From contig CAYRPN010000005.1 in the NCBI GenBank assembly GCA_964426135.1, positions 21,926-85,925 on the forward strand: a stretch of DNA of 64,000 nucleotides, written 5' to 3'. Shown piece by piece: positions 40,829 through 49,794 of this stretch. The DNA comes from CAYRPN01 sp964426135. GTDB taxonomy: Bacteria; Planctomycetota; Phycisphaerae; Phycisphaerales; Phycisphaeraceae. The notes beneath the pieces were generated by a model that saw only the letters and a program-made list of their open reading frames with translations, was not told the DNA's origin and searched no databases. Numbering within the stretch: the stretch's first letter is position 1; each line of letters begins with the position of its first letter. A program made the translations under genes and the position numbers.

Positions 40829-42946
40829 TCACGCACCCTTCGCCGTGCCTTCGAGCACCGCGCGAGTGATGCTTTCAGGAACGGGGCGATAGTCCAGCGG
40901 CTCCATCGAGTAGCTCGCCCGGCCCTGGCTCATGCCGCGGACGCTGGTGGCGTAGCCGAACATTTCCGACAACGGGCACTCGGCGGTCAGCACGCGGGTG
41001 TTCGAGCGCTGCTCGCTTTCGAGAATCATGCCGCGGCGGCGGCTGATGTCGCCGGTCACGTTGCCCAGGAACTCATCGGGCGTCGTGACCATCACCTTCA
41101 TGATCGGCTCCAGCAGGATCAGGCCCGCCTTCTTGCAGGCCTCCTTCATCGCGAGGATGCCGGCCAGCTCGAACGCGATCTGCGACGAGTCGACGTCGTG
41201 GTACGAACCGTCGATCAACGTCACCTTGATGTTGATCATCGGGTAGCCCGCGAGGATGCCGGTCTTCACCGCCGTGCGGCAGCCGTATTCCACGGACGGG
41301 ATGTATTCCTTGGGAATGCGGCCCTGCACGACCTTGTTCTCAAAGCACATGCCGTCTTCGAAGTCCAGTTCCTGCGCCGCGGCTTCTTCCTGGGTGCAGG
41401 GCTCGACGGTGATGTAGCAGTCGCCGAACTGGCCGCGGCCGCCGGACTGCTTCTTGTGCAGACCGCGCGCCTCGGCCTTGCCGCGGATGGCTTCCTTGTA
41501 AGCCACGCGAGGCTTGCCGACGTTCACGCCGATCTTCATGTCGCGCTTCAGCTTCGTCGTGATGATGTCCAGGTGCAGTTCACCCATGCCCGCGATGATG
41601 GTCTGGCCCGTTTCCTCGTCGAAGTGCGAGCGGAAGGACGGGTCTTCGCGGCGGATCGTCACCAGCGCGTTGCCGAGCTTGTCCTTGTCGGCCGAGCTTG
41701 CGGGCTCGATCGACATGGAGATCACCGGCTCGGGGAAGCTCATGCGCTCCAGCACGATCGGATCGTCCGGATCGCACAGCGTTTCGCCGGTGATCGAGTT
41801 CTTCAGGCCCACCAGCGCGACGATATCGCCCGCCTCCGCCTTTTCGCGCGGAATGCGGTCGCGTGCGTGCATTTCGAAAATGCGGCTGACGTTCTCGCGG
41901 CGGTCGTTGCTGCTGTTGAGCACGCGGCTGCCGCGATCCAGCGTGCCCGAGTACACGCGGCAGTACGTCAGATCGCCGTGGGTGTCGCTGACGACCTTGA
42001 AAACCAGGGCGGAGAACGGCGCACTGACGCTGTGCGGGCGGGTGAGTTTCTGATTCTTGTCGCGCTGGGCGGTGCCTTGCACGTCCGGCTTATCGAGCGG
42101 GCAGGGGAGGTAATCGATGACGCCGTCGAGCAGGCGCTGGATGCCGATGTTCTGCAAGGCGGCGCCGCAGAACACGGGGCAGCAGGTGATGGCGAGCGTT
42201 CCCTTGCGCAGCGCGGTGGTGATTTCCTGCTCCGTCGGCACTTCGCCGTTGAGGTATTTCTCCATCATGACGTCGTCGAGTTCCGACGCCTTTTCGATCA
42301 GCTTGACGCGCCATTCGTTGCACAGGTCCACCATGTCGGCGGGGATGTCTTTCTCTTCAACCTTGGCGCCGAGGCTGTCCTCGGTGAAGTAGTACGCCTT
42401 CATGTTGATGAGATTGACGATGCCGTTGAAGTCGTTGCCCTTGCCGATGGGGAGCTGCACGGCGATGGGGTTGGCGCCGAGGCGTTCGATGATGGTGCCG
42501 AAGCTGAAGAAGAAGTCGGCGCCCAGTTTGTCCATCTTGTTGATGAAGCAGACGCGCGGAACCTTGTAGCGTTCCGCCTGGCGCCAGACGGTTTCGCTCT
42601 GGGCCTCGACGCCTTCCTTGCCGTCGAACACGACGACCGCGCCGTCGAGGACGCGGAGCGAGCGCTCGACTTCGATGGTGAAGTCCACGTGCCCGGGGGT
42701 GTCGATGAGGTTGAGCGTGTAGTCGATGCCGTCCTTGGTCCAGGGGCAGGTGGTGGCGGCGGACTGGATGGTGATGCCGCGCTCCTGCTCGTCCTGGAGG
42801 AAGTCCATGGTGGCGGTGCCGTCGTGGACTTCACCGAGCTTGTAGTTTTTGCCGGTGTAAAACAGGATGCGCTCGGAGACGGTGGTCTTGCCGGCGTCAA
42901 TGTGGGCGCAGATGCCGAAGTTGCGGAGACGATCGAGTTGGGCCAT
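40829..42946 (-). CDS. fusA: Elongation factor G
   Basis: A 705-residue translational GTPase that moves tRNAs and mRNA through the ribosome. G1 is AHIDAGKTT, G3 is DTPGH, G4 is NKMD; the Switch I segment EQERGITIQSAATT is present, and domains II-V follow (GEMGELHLDI-like GMGELHLDIITTKL, AGYPMINIKVTLIDGSYHDV, SVRGMSQGRASYSMEPLDYR). ATG 42946 gives the normal EF-G N-terminus, preceded by AAAGGA. It is not in a str operon here: no rpsL, rpsG or tuf is adjacent. It has its own terminator. Planctomycetes often carry more than one EF-G copy; whether this is the main copy cannot be decided. Confidence 0.97.
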   Translation of the reverse strand: MAQLDRLRNFGICAHIDAGKTTVSERILFYTGKNYKLGEVHDGTATMDFLQDEQERGITIQSAATTCPWTKDGIDYTLNLIDTPGHVDFTIEVERSLRVLDGAVVVFDGKEGVEAQSETVWRQAERYKVPRVCFINKMDKLGADFFFSFGTIIERLGANPIAVQLPIGKGNDFNGIVNLINMKAYYFTEDSLGAKVEEKDIPADMVDLCNEWRVKLIEKASELDDVMMEKYLNGEVPTEQEITTALRKGTLAITCCPVFCGAALQNIGIQRLLDGVIDYLPCPLDKPDVQGTAQRDKNQKLTRPHSVSAPFSALVFKVVSDTHGDLTYCRVYSGTLDRGSRVLNSSNDRRENVSRIFEMHARDRIPREKAEAGDIVALVGLKNSITGETLCDPDDPIVLERMSFPEPVISMSIEPASSADKDKLGNALVTIRREDPSFRSHFDEETGQTIIAGMGELHLDIITTKLKRDMKIGVNVGKPRVAYKEAIRGKAEARGLHKKQSGGRGQFGDCYITVEPCTQEEAAAQELDFEDGMCFENKVVQGRIPKEYIPSVEYGCRTAVKTGILAGYPMINIKVTLIDGSYHDVDSSQIAFELAGILAMKEACKKAGLILLEPIMKVMVTTPDEFLGNVTGDISRRRGMILESEQRSNTRVLTAECPLSEMFGYATSVRGMSQGRASYSMEPLDYRPVPESITRAVLEGTAKGA

Positions 42947-43379
42947 GACTGGTCCTTTGGGTTGGAATCGGGTTAAGGAGGATCGGCTGGAGCGGTTGAG
43001 CCGCGTGAGCCTCGGCGAACATCGCGGCGGGTGAGTCCCGCACGATGGATGCAGTGAACTGTTACGTGGTTGGCAAGACGAGCTCAACTGGTGGGTGGCC
43101 AGCGAGGATTCGTCAGCCGATCACGCCTGGACCCGGGAAGGGTTGGCGGACCGGCGGTTCAGCGGGGCGTTGCACCGCCGCGGGGAATAGGTGAGGTGGC
43201 GAGTCATTTGGCACCAGGACTTGCAGCACCGAAATCCAAAAGCCTGCGGGAAAGTTTCGAACGCGCGGACGCAGGCACATCCCGGCGCTGCCAACAGGCA
43301 GCCTACGGGTCGTAAAAGGGTAGCAACTGGGCGGTTTCTGTCAAGCAAAATTTTTTTCTCTCGCAGTTCTGGGGGTCTG

Positions 43380-43562
43380 CCAAAATTTCCGGGGACGGCG
43401 GATCGGCCCCCTCGCCCCCGGCTCTGCGGGGGAGAGGGCTGGGGTGAGGGGGTTCGCCGCGTCGTGCGACAGACGCACGTCCAAGGTACACCGTCCCCCT
43501 CACCCTAACCCTCTCCCCCAGCAGACTGGGGGAGAGGGGACCAAGCCCCCGGAAAATTTGGC
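43380..43562. repeat. Family C composite inverted repeat, copy 2
   Basis: The ends are GCCAAAATTTCCGGGG and CCCCCGGAAAATTTGGC, near-perfect inverted repeats. Inside, GCGGGGGAGAGGGCTGGGGT faces ACCCTAACCCTCTCCCCC. The order and spacing of parts is the same as at 15891-16062. It fills the gap between fusA and the YyaL-type gene. Confidence 0.92.
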
Positions 43563-43626
43563 GCACCCCAGTTCTGGGGTCGCGGTTTGCTATGCTCATT
43601 CAACCCCTGCCATCGGGAGGATTCCC

Positions 43627-46074
43627 ATGCTGCGTGCCCTGACCACTGCCTTTCTCATTGCCGGAGCCTTCGCCATGCCTCTTTCCGCCGCCGACGATCA
43701 CGCCGCGCATCCGCATGCGAAGGAACTGAAAAACGCCGACGGTTCCTGGAAATACACCAACGCGCTGGCCAAGGAAACCAGTCCGTACCTGCTCCAGCAC
43801 GCCCACAATCCCGTGGACTGGTACCCGTGGGGCAAGGACACCTTCGACCTCGCACGCAAGACCGGCAAGCCGATCTTCCTCTCCATCGGCTACTCCACCT
43901 GTTACTGGTGCCACGTCATGGAGCGGCAGGTGTTCGAGAACCCGCAACTCGCCAAGCTGATGAATGACGCATTCATCAACGTCAAGGTCGACCGCGAAGA
44001 GCGCCCCGACGTCGATGACATCTACATGGCGGCCGTGCAGGCGATGAACAACGGGCGCGGCGGCTGGCCCATGAGCGTGATCCTCACGCCGCCGGGCGCC
44101 GGCGGCAAGAATGACCTGGGCCTCAAACCCATCTTCGCGGCGACGTACATCCCACCGGCGCAGTTCGGGGCGCTGGTGCCCAAGGTGACTGAAATCTGGA
44201 AAGAGAAAAAAGCCGCCATCGTCGAACAGGGCGACAACATCGCCGAGTCAATCACGCAGCACCTGAGCCAGAACTACACGCCCGGCGACATTCATCCCGC
44301 CTTTATCGAGCGCACCGCCGACGTGCTCATGCGCATGTACGACGCGGAGCACGGCGGCTTCGGCGAGGCGCCGAAATTCCCCACGCCCAACAACCCGCTC
44401 TTCCTCCTCAAGGCCTACCAGCGCCAGCCCAGCGATGAAGTCTGGGACGCCATCGCCTACACGCTGGAACGCATGGCGCGCGGCGGCATGTACGACCAGG
44501 TCGCCGGCGGATTCCATCGCTATTCCGTCGATGAGAAGTGGCTCGTCCCGCACTTCGAGAAAATGCTCTACGACAACGCTCAGCTCGTGGAGGTCTATCT
44601 CACCGCCCACGCCATTAAGCCCGACGCGAAGGATCCGGGCCTGTATCCGCGCGTGGTCCGGCAGGTGTGCGATTACGTCATGCGCGAAATGCTCGACGAG
44701 ACGGGCACGTTCTGGTCCGCGCAGGATGCCGAGGTCGATGCGAAAGAGGGCGGCAACTACGTGTGGACCGCCGACGAAGTGAAGTCCGCTGTGGCCGACG
44801 AAAAGCTCGCCGCGCTGGCGCTGAAGATGTATGGCCTGGACCTGGGCTCCAACTTCCGCGATCCGCATGATCCCAAGGGCATGCCTGTGAACGTGATCTT
44901 CCTGCCGACACGGCTCGATGAGCTGGCCGCGGCTCAGAAGATCACGATCGATGAACTGCTCAAGCGAAAGGCCGACATCGACAAGCGCATGAAAGCCGTG
45001 CGCGACCAGCGCAAGCAGCCGCGCACCGATGACAAGGTGCTGACGAGCTGGAACGGCCTGATGATCGCCGCCTTCGCCCGCGCCGGAAAAGATTTGAACG
45101 AGCCGCGCTACACGCAGGCCGCGCAGAAGGCCGCCGATTACATCCTGACGAAGATGCGCACGGAGGACGGCGGCCTGTATCGAAGCATGCGCGGCGGAAA
45201 AGTGCGCATCAACGGATTCCTCGAGGATTACGCCTATTTCACGCACGGCCTGCTCGCGCTGCACAAAGCCGATGCCGGGGGCGGCGACAAGAAATGGCTC
45301 GACGCGGCGGAGAAACTCACCGAGCACGCCAGCAAACAGTTCAGCGTCGAAGGCGGCGCCGGCGGCTACTACGACACCCTGGCGAATCAGGATGATCTTT
45401 TCGTCCGCACCCGCACCACCTACGACGGCGCCACGCCCAGCGGCAACAGCGTCTACGTCAACAATCTGCTGAGCCTGTACGAAGCGACCAAGAACGAAAA
45501 GTATCTCAAACACGCGCTGGTCGATCTGCGCTCCTTCGCGGTGCCGCTGCGCCAGCGCAGCGTGGGCATGGCCAACATGATGCTCGCCGCGGCCCGCGCG
45601 ATGGAACTGGCGCCGAAGCAGTTCGCACAGGCGGGAGCACCGGGAACCGGCGCGAAAGCGGAAGAACCCACGGCGAACAATCCCGTCGTCGTCGCGCTCG
45701 ATCAGCCGAAGCTCGACCTCAAGTCCGGCGCGGCCACGGCGAAGATCACGCTGAAGATTCACAAGGACTACCACGTCAACGCCGCCGATCCGGGCGACAA
45801 GAACGTGATCCCCATCAGCGTGAAGCTCGAAGGCGTCAAGGGCGTTGAGGTCGATGTGAAATGGCCCAAGGCGGAGTCGAAGAAGTTCGCCTTCGCCGAC
45901 AAGGCGCTGAACGTGCATGAAGGCACGGTCGTGATCGAAATCACCTTGAAAAGAGGCAGAATGCCGAGTGCGGCGAATGCGAAGCTCGTGGTGCAATATC
46001 AGGCGTGCAACGACGCCGCGTGCCTGGAGCCAAAGGACGTGGTGCTGCCGGTGGAGTTGAGCGGACTGGAATGA
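43627..46074 (+). CDS. Exported YyaL/DUF255-type protein fused to a DsbD-alpha-like domain
   Basis: An 815-residue exported fusion. A signal peptide (ALTTAFLIAGAFAMPLSAAD) is followed by the DUF255 thioredoxin-like domain with CYWC (Cys 92/95) in SIGYSTCYWCHVMERQVFEN, then the helical alpha/alpha barrel of the YyaL family (about 220-660, for example SWNGLMIAAFARAGKD and TYDGATPSGNSVYVNN). The C-terminal segment (about 690-815) is a DsbD-alpha-like domain ending VVQYQACNDAACLEPKDV, where the two Cys would exchange electrons. YyaL proteins are usually cytoplasmic and without this domain. Start ATG 43627 follows GGGAGG. The fusion suggests an extracytoplasmic thiol-redox enzyme. Confidence 0.87.
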   Translation: MLRALTTAFLIAGAFAMPLSAADDHAAHPHAKELKNADGSWKYTNALAKETSPYLLQHAHNPVDWYPWGKDTFDLARKTGKPIFLSIGYSTCYWCHVMERQVFENPQLAKLMNDAFINVKVDREERPDVDDIYMAAVQAMNNGRGGWPMSVILTPPGAGGKNDLGLKPIFAATYIPPAQFGALVPKVTEIWKEKKAAIVEQGDNIAESITQHLSQNYTPGDIHPAFIERTADVLMRMYDAEHGGFGEAPKFPTPNNPLFLLKAYQRQPSDEVWDAIAYTLERMARGGMYDQVAGGFHRYSVDEKWLVPHFEKMLYDNAQLVEVYLTAHAIKPDAKDPGLYPRVVRQVCDYVMREMLDETGTFWSAQDAEVDAKEGGNYVWTADEVKSAVADEKLAALALKMYGLDLGSNFRDPHDPKGMPVNVIFLPTRLDELAAAQKITIDELLKRKADIDKRMKAVRDQRKQPRTDDKVLTSWNGLMIAAFARAGKDLNEPRYTQAAQKAADYILTKMRTEDGGLYRSMRGGKVRINGFLEDYAYFTHGLLALHKADAGGGDKKWLDAAEKLTEHASKQFSVEGGAGGYYDTLANQDDLFVRTRTTYDGATPSGNSVYVNNLLSLYEATKNEKYLKHALVDLRSFAVPLRQRSVGMANMMLAAARAMELAPKQFAQAGAPGTGAKAEEPTANNPVVVALDQPKLDLKSGAATAKITLKIHKDYHVNAADPGDKNVIPISVKLEGVKGVEVDVKWPKAESKKFAFADKALNVHEGTVVIEITLKRGRMPSAANAKLVVQYQACNDAACLEPKDVVLPVELSGLE

Positions 46075-46138
46075 TTACTCGGTCAGGGCCTCGAGCAGAA
46101 CTGGACTCTGTGATTCGGCTGCTTGCTCGACAGTCTTG

Positions 46139-46303
46139 TCAGAGCCGGAGTCTGTGACTCCGGTCGGTTTGAACCGGCTCAATGCCGGTTCAAACCGAAT
46201 CCGTGCCTTGCGTGCCCGGTCGAGTGTGAGTCCACTGTGCAGAGTTTCGCCTCGCCGCCATCGAACCGGCTCGGCGAACCGGAGTCGCAGACTCCGGCTC
46301 TGA
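46139..46303. repeat. Nested inverted repeat (GAGCCGGAGTCTGTGACTCCGG)
   Basis: Outer arms: TCAGAGCCGGAGTCTGTGAC then TCCGG (46139-46162) face CCGGAGTCGCAGACTCCGGC then TCTGA (46279-46303). Inside is a second hairpin with perfect 15-bp arms, TCGGTTTGAACCGGC (46164-46178) and GCCGGTTCAAACCGA (46184-46198), loop TCAAT. It fills the 250-bp gap before the TatD gene. Confidence 0.9.
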
Positions 46304-46333
46304 TAATGCACGTTGAACCACCACTCTCATCGC

Positions 46334-47158
46334 ATGATCGACACCCACTGCCATCTCACCTACGACGGCCTGCACGAGCGCGTCGATGAAGTCCTCGCCG
46401 CCGCCAAAGCCGATGGCGTCGATCGCATGATCACCGTCGGCACCACGCCCGCCGACGCGATCAAAGCGGTGGCGCTGGCGGAGAAATGTCCGCAGGTCTA
46501 CGCGACCGTCGGCCTGCATCCGCACTATTCGCTGCAGTGGAACCTCGACGAGGTCGCCGCGGCGATCCGCACGCTCAGCGCCCATCCGAGAGTCGTCGCC
46601 ATCGGCGAAATGGGGCTGGATCGTCACTACCCGGACCCGCCGATCGACGTGCAGAAAAAGGCGTTTGAGATGCAACTTGCGCTGGTGCGCGAACTGGATG
46701 CAGAGGCGCAAGCGTTGCCTCGGCCTCGCCTACTCAAACCCATCATCATTCACAATCGCGAAGCCACCGACGAAGCCATCGCCATGATCCGCGCCAGCGG
46801 GATCCCCGGCGAGCGCTTCGTGTTTCACTGCTTCACCGGCACGTCGGATGAACTCGACAAGATTCTGAACCTGGGCGCGATGGTGAGCTTCACCGGCATC
46901 ACCACGTTCCGAAGCGCCGCCGCCATCGCCGAGTGCGCCGCCCGCATGCCCGGCGATCGCATCATGATCGAGACGGACTCGCCGTACCTGACGCCCGAGC
47001 CGCACCGCAAGCTGCGGCCCAACGAGCCGCGCTACGTGGCGCTGGTCGCCAGGTTCCTCGCCGCGAAGCGCGGCGTGACGGTGGAGGAGTTCGTGCGGCA
47101 GGTGGACGCGAACGCGGAGCGGTTTTTCGGGGTGACCTGTCAGAGCCGCGAAGAGTAA
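46334..47158 (+). CDS. TatD-family metal-dependent hydrolase (DNase-type)
   Basis: A 274-residue TIM-barrel hydrolase of the TatD family, which includes 3'-5' exodeoxyribonucleases. Metal ligands: HCH in IDTHCHL (His 5, His 7), GEMGLDRHY with Glu, IIIHNREATDEA and FHCFTG, and the final Asp in METDSPYL-like MIETDSPYLTPEPHR. ATG 46334 is used (the upstream Met, at 46313, has no support). Length and motifs are normal. No neighbouring gene fixes its substrate. Confidence 0.93.
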   Translation: MIDTHCHLTYDGLHERVDEVLAAAKADGVDRMITVGTTPADAIKAVALAEKCPQVYATVGLHPHYSLQWNLDEVAAAIRTLSAHPRVVAIGEMGLDRHYPDPPIDVQKKAFEMQLALVRELDAEAQALPRPRLLKPIIIHNREATDEAIAMIRASGIPGERFVFHCFTGTSDELDKILNLGAMVSFTGITTFRSAAAIAECAARMPGDRIMIETDSPYLTPEPHRKLRPNEPRYVALVARFLAAKRGVTVEEFVRQVDANAERFFGVTCQSREE

Positions 47159-47232
47159 GCGAGCGGGTGTTTGTGCCTCATCAGAGGCGCGAATTGCAAG
47201 AAGCCGTGCAAGAACAACGCCGCAGCTTCGGC

Positions 47233-47319
47233 GTAGGGTGCGTCAAGTCCGCGCGGACGCACCACGGTCAACTGCAGCCCCACGATGGTGCGTCCGCGCC
47301 GAGCCTTGACGCACCCTAC
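47233..47319. repeat. Family B palindromic repeat, copy 3
   Basis: It starts GTAGGGTGCGTCAAGTCCGC and ends GCCTTGACGCACCCTAC, with the GACGCACCAC/GATGGTGCGTC inner pair. Here the left arm carries the TCCGCG variant and the right arm the GGCTCGGCG variant, the reverse of copy 2. Confidence 0.9.
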
Positions 47320-47579
47320 GCGATGGCCGCTTGCCAACCTGCAGAGTCGTACTTGCGCGGCTCTCAAGCGAGCGGATGGTCGGGACGCCAAGGGGCGTCA
47401 AGGCATCCGCTCGCTGACGCTTGGCAGCTCAGACGATGCCAGGCGAGGCATCGCTTCTTGTGACGACGGTAAAAATTAGGTACAATGCCCGCATGTCGCT
47501 CCTAGCCTCATTCCGGTGCGAAGTTGTGTCTTGCGCGGTCGCTTTTTCTCGGCAGAATGCGTCGGCCGCCTGGCCGCAA

Positions 47580-47690
47580 TGTGGCCGGAAAGTGTCCTAC
47601 CTTTCCGGCAGTCAAAAGGCCAAGCTCCTGCAATTGCGAGGGTTAACGCTGATTTGGAGGGGGGTGGGGGTGCCGTGACCGGCCACTCTT
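47580..47690. repeat. Family E terminal inverted repeat element, copy 2
   Basis: Ends TGTGGCCGG and CCGGCCACTC. The hairpin GCCGGAAAG-TGTCCTAC-CTTTCCGGC is perfect here. Middle diverged from the 5551-5660 copy. It lies in the leader of the sulfatase gene, about 70 bp upstream of its start. Confidence 0.75.
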
Positions 47691-47760
47691 GTGGCCATCG
47701 GGGCGATGCGTTGGCCGGTATCCTGACGAGCCAAGACTTCACACCGCAAGGAATCCTGTC

Positions 47761-49215
47761 ATGCGAATGCTGCAAATCCTGTCGATCGCCTGCCTCGCAC
47801 TTGTCATCCTGCTCGCGTCCACAGCGGATGCCGCGGATGCGAAGAAGCCCAACGTGCTCTTCATCATCAGCGACGACCTGAACGTGTCGCAGGGTTGCTT
47901 CGGGCATCCGCTGGTGAAGACGCCGAATATCGACGCGCTGGCCAAGCGCGGCGTGCGGTTCGATCGCGCGTACTGCCAGTTTCCGCTGTGCAATCCGAGC
48001 CGGGCGTCGCTGCTGACGGGGCTGCGGCCGGACCAGACGGGCGTCGTCGATAATGCCGTGCACCTGCGGAAGAAAAATCCCGATCACGCCACGCTGGGCC
48101 AGCTCTTCCGCAACAACGGCTACTTCGTCGCTCGCGTCGGCAAGCTCTACCACTACGGCGTGCCTCTACAGATCGGCACCGACGGCCTCGACGACAAGCC
48201 TTCGTGGGATCACGTCGTCAACCCGCGCGGGCAGGACCGCGAGGTGCACGACAAAATTTTCTCGCTCACGCCCGGGCAGTTCGGCGGCACGTTGAGCTGG
48301 CTGGCGGTCGATGGCAAGGACGAAGAGCAGACCGATGGCATCGGCGCGGCGGAGGCGATCAAGTTGTTGCAGGGGAACAAGGAGAAGGAAAAGCCGTTCT
48401 TTCTGGCGGTGGGGTTCTATCGGCCGCACACGCCGTATGTCGCGCCGAAGAAGTGGTTCGAGATGTATCCGCTCAAGGACATGCCCGTGGCGAAGGTGAC
48501 GCAGGAGGAGATGAAGGGGTACCCGGACGCGGCAGTGGCGAGCCGGAAGAAGGAGCAGGACAAGCTCAACGACAAGCTGACGCGCGAGTGTCTGCAGGCG
48601 TATTTCGCGTCGATCTCGTTCATGGACGCGCAGGTCGGCAAGGTGGTCGCGGAACTCGATCGGCTGAAACTGGCGGACAACACGATCATCGTGTTCACCA
48701 GCGACCACGGCTACCACCTGGGCGAGCACACCCTCTGGCAGAAGCAGAGCCCGTTCGAGGAATCAGCCCGCGTGCCGATGATCGTCGTCGCGCCGCCGGG
48801 ATTGGCGAAGGGCGCGGCGGCATCGGCGGGCAAGGCGTCGCCGCGGGTTGTCGAACTGGTCGACCTGTATCCGACGATTGCGGACCTGTGCGGGATCACG
48901 CCGCCGAAGAATCTGGCGGGCAAGAGCCTGCGCCCACTGATCGAGAATCCGCAGGCGACGTTCAAGGACGCGGCGATCACGCAGGTGCAGCGCGGCGGGC
49001 CGCGCATGCCGTTCCCCGGTTACTCCGTGCGCACGGAACGCTGGCGCTACATGACTTTCGACGACGGCCGGAAGGGCGAGTGCCTGTTCGATCACCAGAA
49101 CGATCCGAAGGAACTGAAGAACCTCGTGAGCGATCCGGCGCATGCCGCGACGGTGGCGGAGATGAAGAAACTTCTTGCGGCGGAGTTGCAGCGCGCGGAG
49201 CGCCTGTGGAAATAG
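47761..49215 (+). CDS. Type I sulfatase (CxPSR), iduronate-2-sulfatase-like
   Basis: A 484-residue exported sulfatase. A signal peptide (QILSIACLALVILLASTADA) is followed by the N-terminal metal site NVLFIISDDLN (Asp 38/39) and the formylglycine site FPLCNPSRASLLTG, with Cys 77 in CxPSR to be oxidised to formylglycine. Later HTPYVAPKKWFEMYPLKD and FTSDHGYHLGEHTLW complete the metal site. The whole is most like the iduronate-2-sulfatase group. It removes sulfate esters from polysaccharides outside the cytoplasm. ATG 47761 follows AAGGAA. No glycan-degradation cluster is beside it. Confidence 0.93.
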   Translation: MRMLQILSIACLALVILLASTADAADAKKPNVLFIISDDLNVSQGCFGHPLVKTPNIDALAKRGVRFDRAYCQFPLCNPSRASLLTGLRPDQTGVVDNAVHLRKKNPDHATLGQLFRNNGYFVARVGKLYHYGVPLQIGTDGLDDKPSWDHVVNPRGQDREVHDKIFSLTPGQFGGTLSWLAVDGKDEEQTDGIGAAEAIKLLQGNKEKEKPFFLAVGFYRPHTPYVAPKKWFEMYPLKDMPVAKVTQEEMKGYPDAAVASRKKEQDKLNDKLTRECLQAYFASISFMDAQVGKVVAELDRLKLADNTIIVFTSDHGYHLGEHTLWQKQSPFEESARVPMIVVAPPGLAKGAAASAGKASPRVVELVDLYPTIADLCGITPPKNLAGKSLRPLIENPQATFKDAAITQVQRGGPRMPFPGYSVRTERWRYMTFDDGRKGECLFDHQNDPKELKNLVSDPAHAATVAEMKKLLAAELQRAERLWK

Positions 49216-49233
49216 TTCATCGTTGTCGAGGCG

Positions 49234-49749
49234 TCACCGGCCTGTCACTTTCTTATTGAAGTTCCGCCACTCCTCGCAACCATCAGCCAGCACGGCGCCT
49301 AATTCCGATGCGGATTTCACGACAATCAGCTTCGCGCCTTTCATCTTCCTTTTACTGACTCGTTTTTCGTTCTCGACGGATGTGACTATCCGAATGGGTT
49401 TATCCTGACACGGAACCAACTCCAGATTCCCCACCACCGCGAACTGAAATATGAAATCGACAAGCTTCGGAGACAGTCCCCAGATGGAGATCATGCCGCC
49501 TTGGCACTTACCGTTGTAACCATCCAAATCCAACGTCGCGGTGCCGGGACCACGGAACTTTGCTGAGTAAACTCCGTCATCAATGGATTTGGCCTTGATC
49601 CGCTTTAGAAGTGCCGTCACGGCTTTGCGTTCACTGGTGGTCATCCCAGGATCATCATGCACCTGGATCAGTTTTCCTGTGAACGGATTCTTCACTTTCT
49701 TCTTCTTCTTGCCATGGTTGCAACTCATCCAAACGATCTCGAAACTCAT
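49234..49749 (-). CDS. Unknown 171-aa protein
   Basis: A 171-residue protein, mixed charge, starting MSFEIVWMSCNHGKKKKKVK and containing IQVHDDPGMTTSERKAVTAL, YSAKFRGPGTATLDLDGYNG and KCQGGMISIWGLSPKLVDFI. ATG 49749 follows TCGGAGGTTCTC, a very good ribosome binding site, which supports it as a real gene. Base composition is lower in GC than its neighbours, hinting at recent arrival. The protein has some resemblance in style to small defence-associated or immunity-type proteins, but I recognise no family and give no function. Confidence 0.7.
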   Translation of the reverse strand: MSFEIVWMSCNHGKKKKKVKNPFTGKLIQVHDDPGMTTSERKAVTALLKRIKAKSIDDGVYSAKFRGPGTATLDLDGYNGKCQGGMISIWGLSPKLVDFIFQFAVVGNLELVPCQDKPIRIVTSVENEKRVSKRKMKGAKLIVVKSASELGAVLADGCEEWRNFNKKVTGR

Positions 49750-49794
49750 GAGAACCTCCGAGGTATAGGTCAACTCACGGCCTGATCTTGAACG

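Noticed and set aside
41198..42976. A 592-codon open frame opposite fusA
   Set aside because: fusA on the minus strand has every EF-G motif. The plus-strand frame is a base-composition shadow. The same holds for long antisense frames over recN, nuoD, nuoF, the YyaL-type gene and the MscS-family gene.
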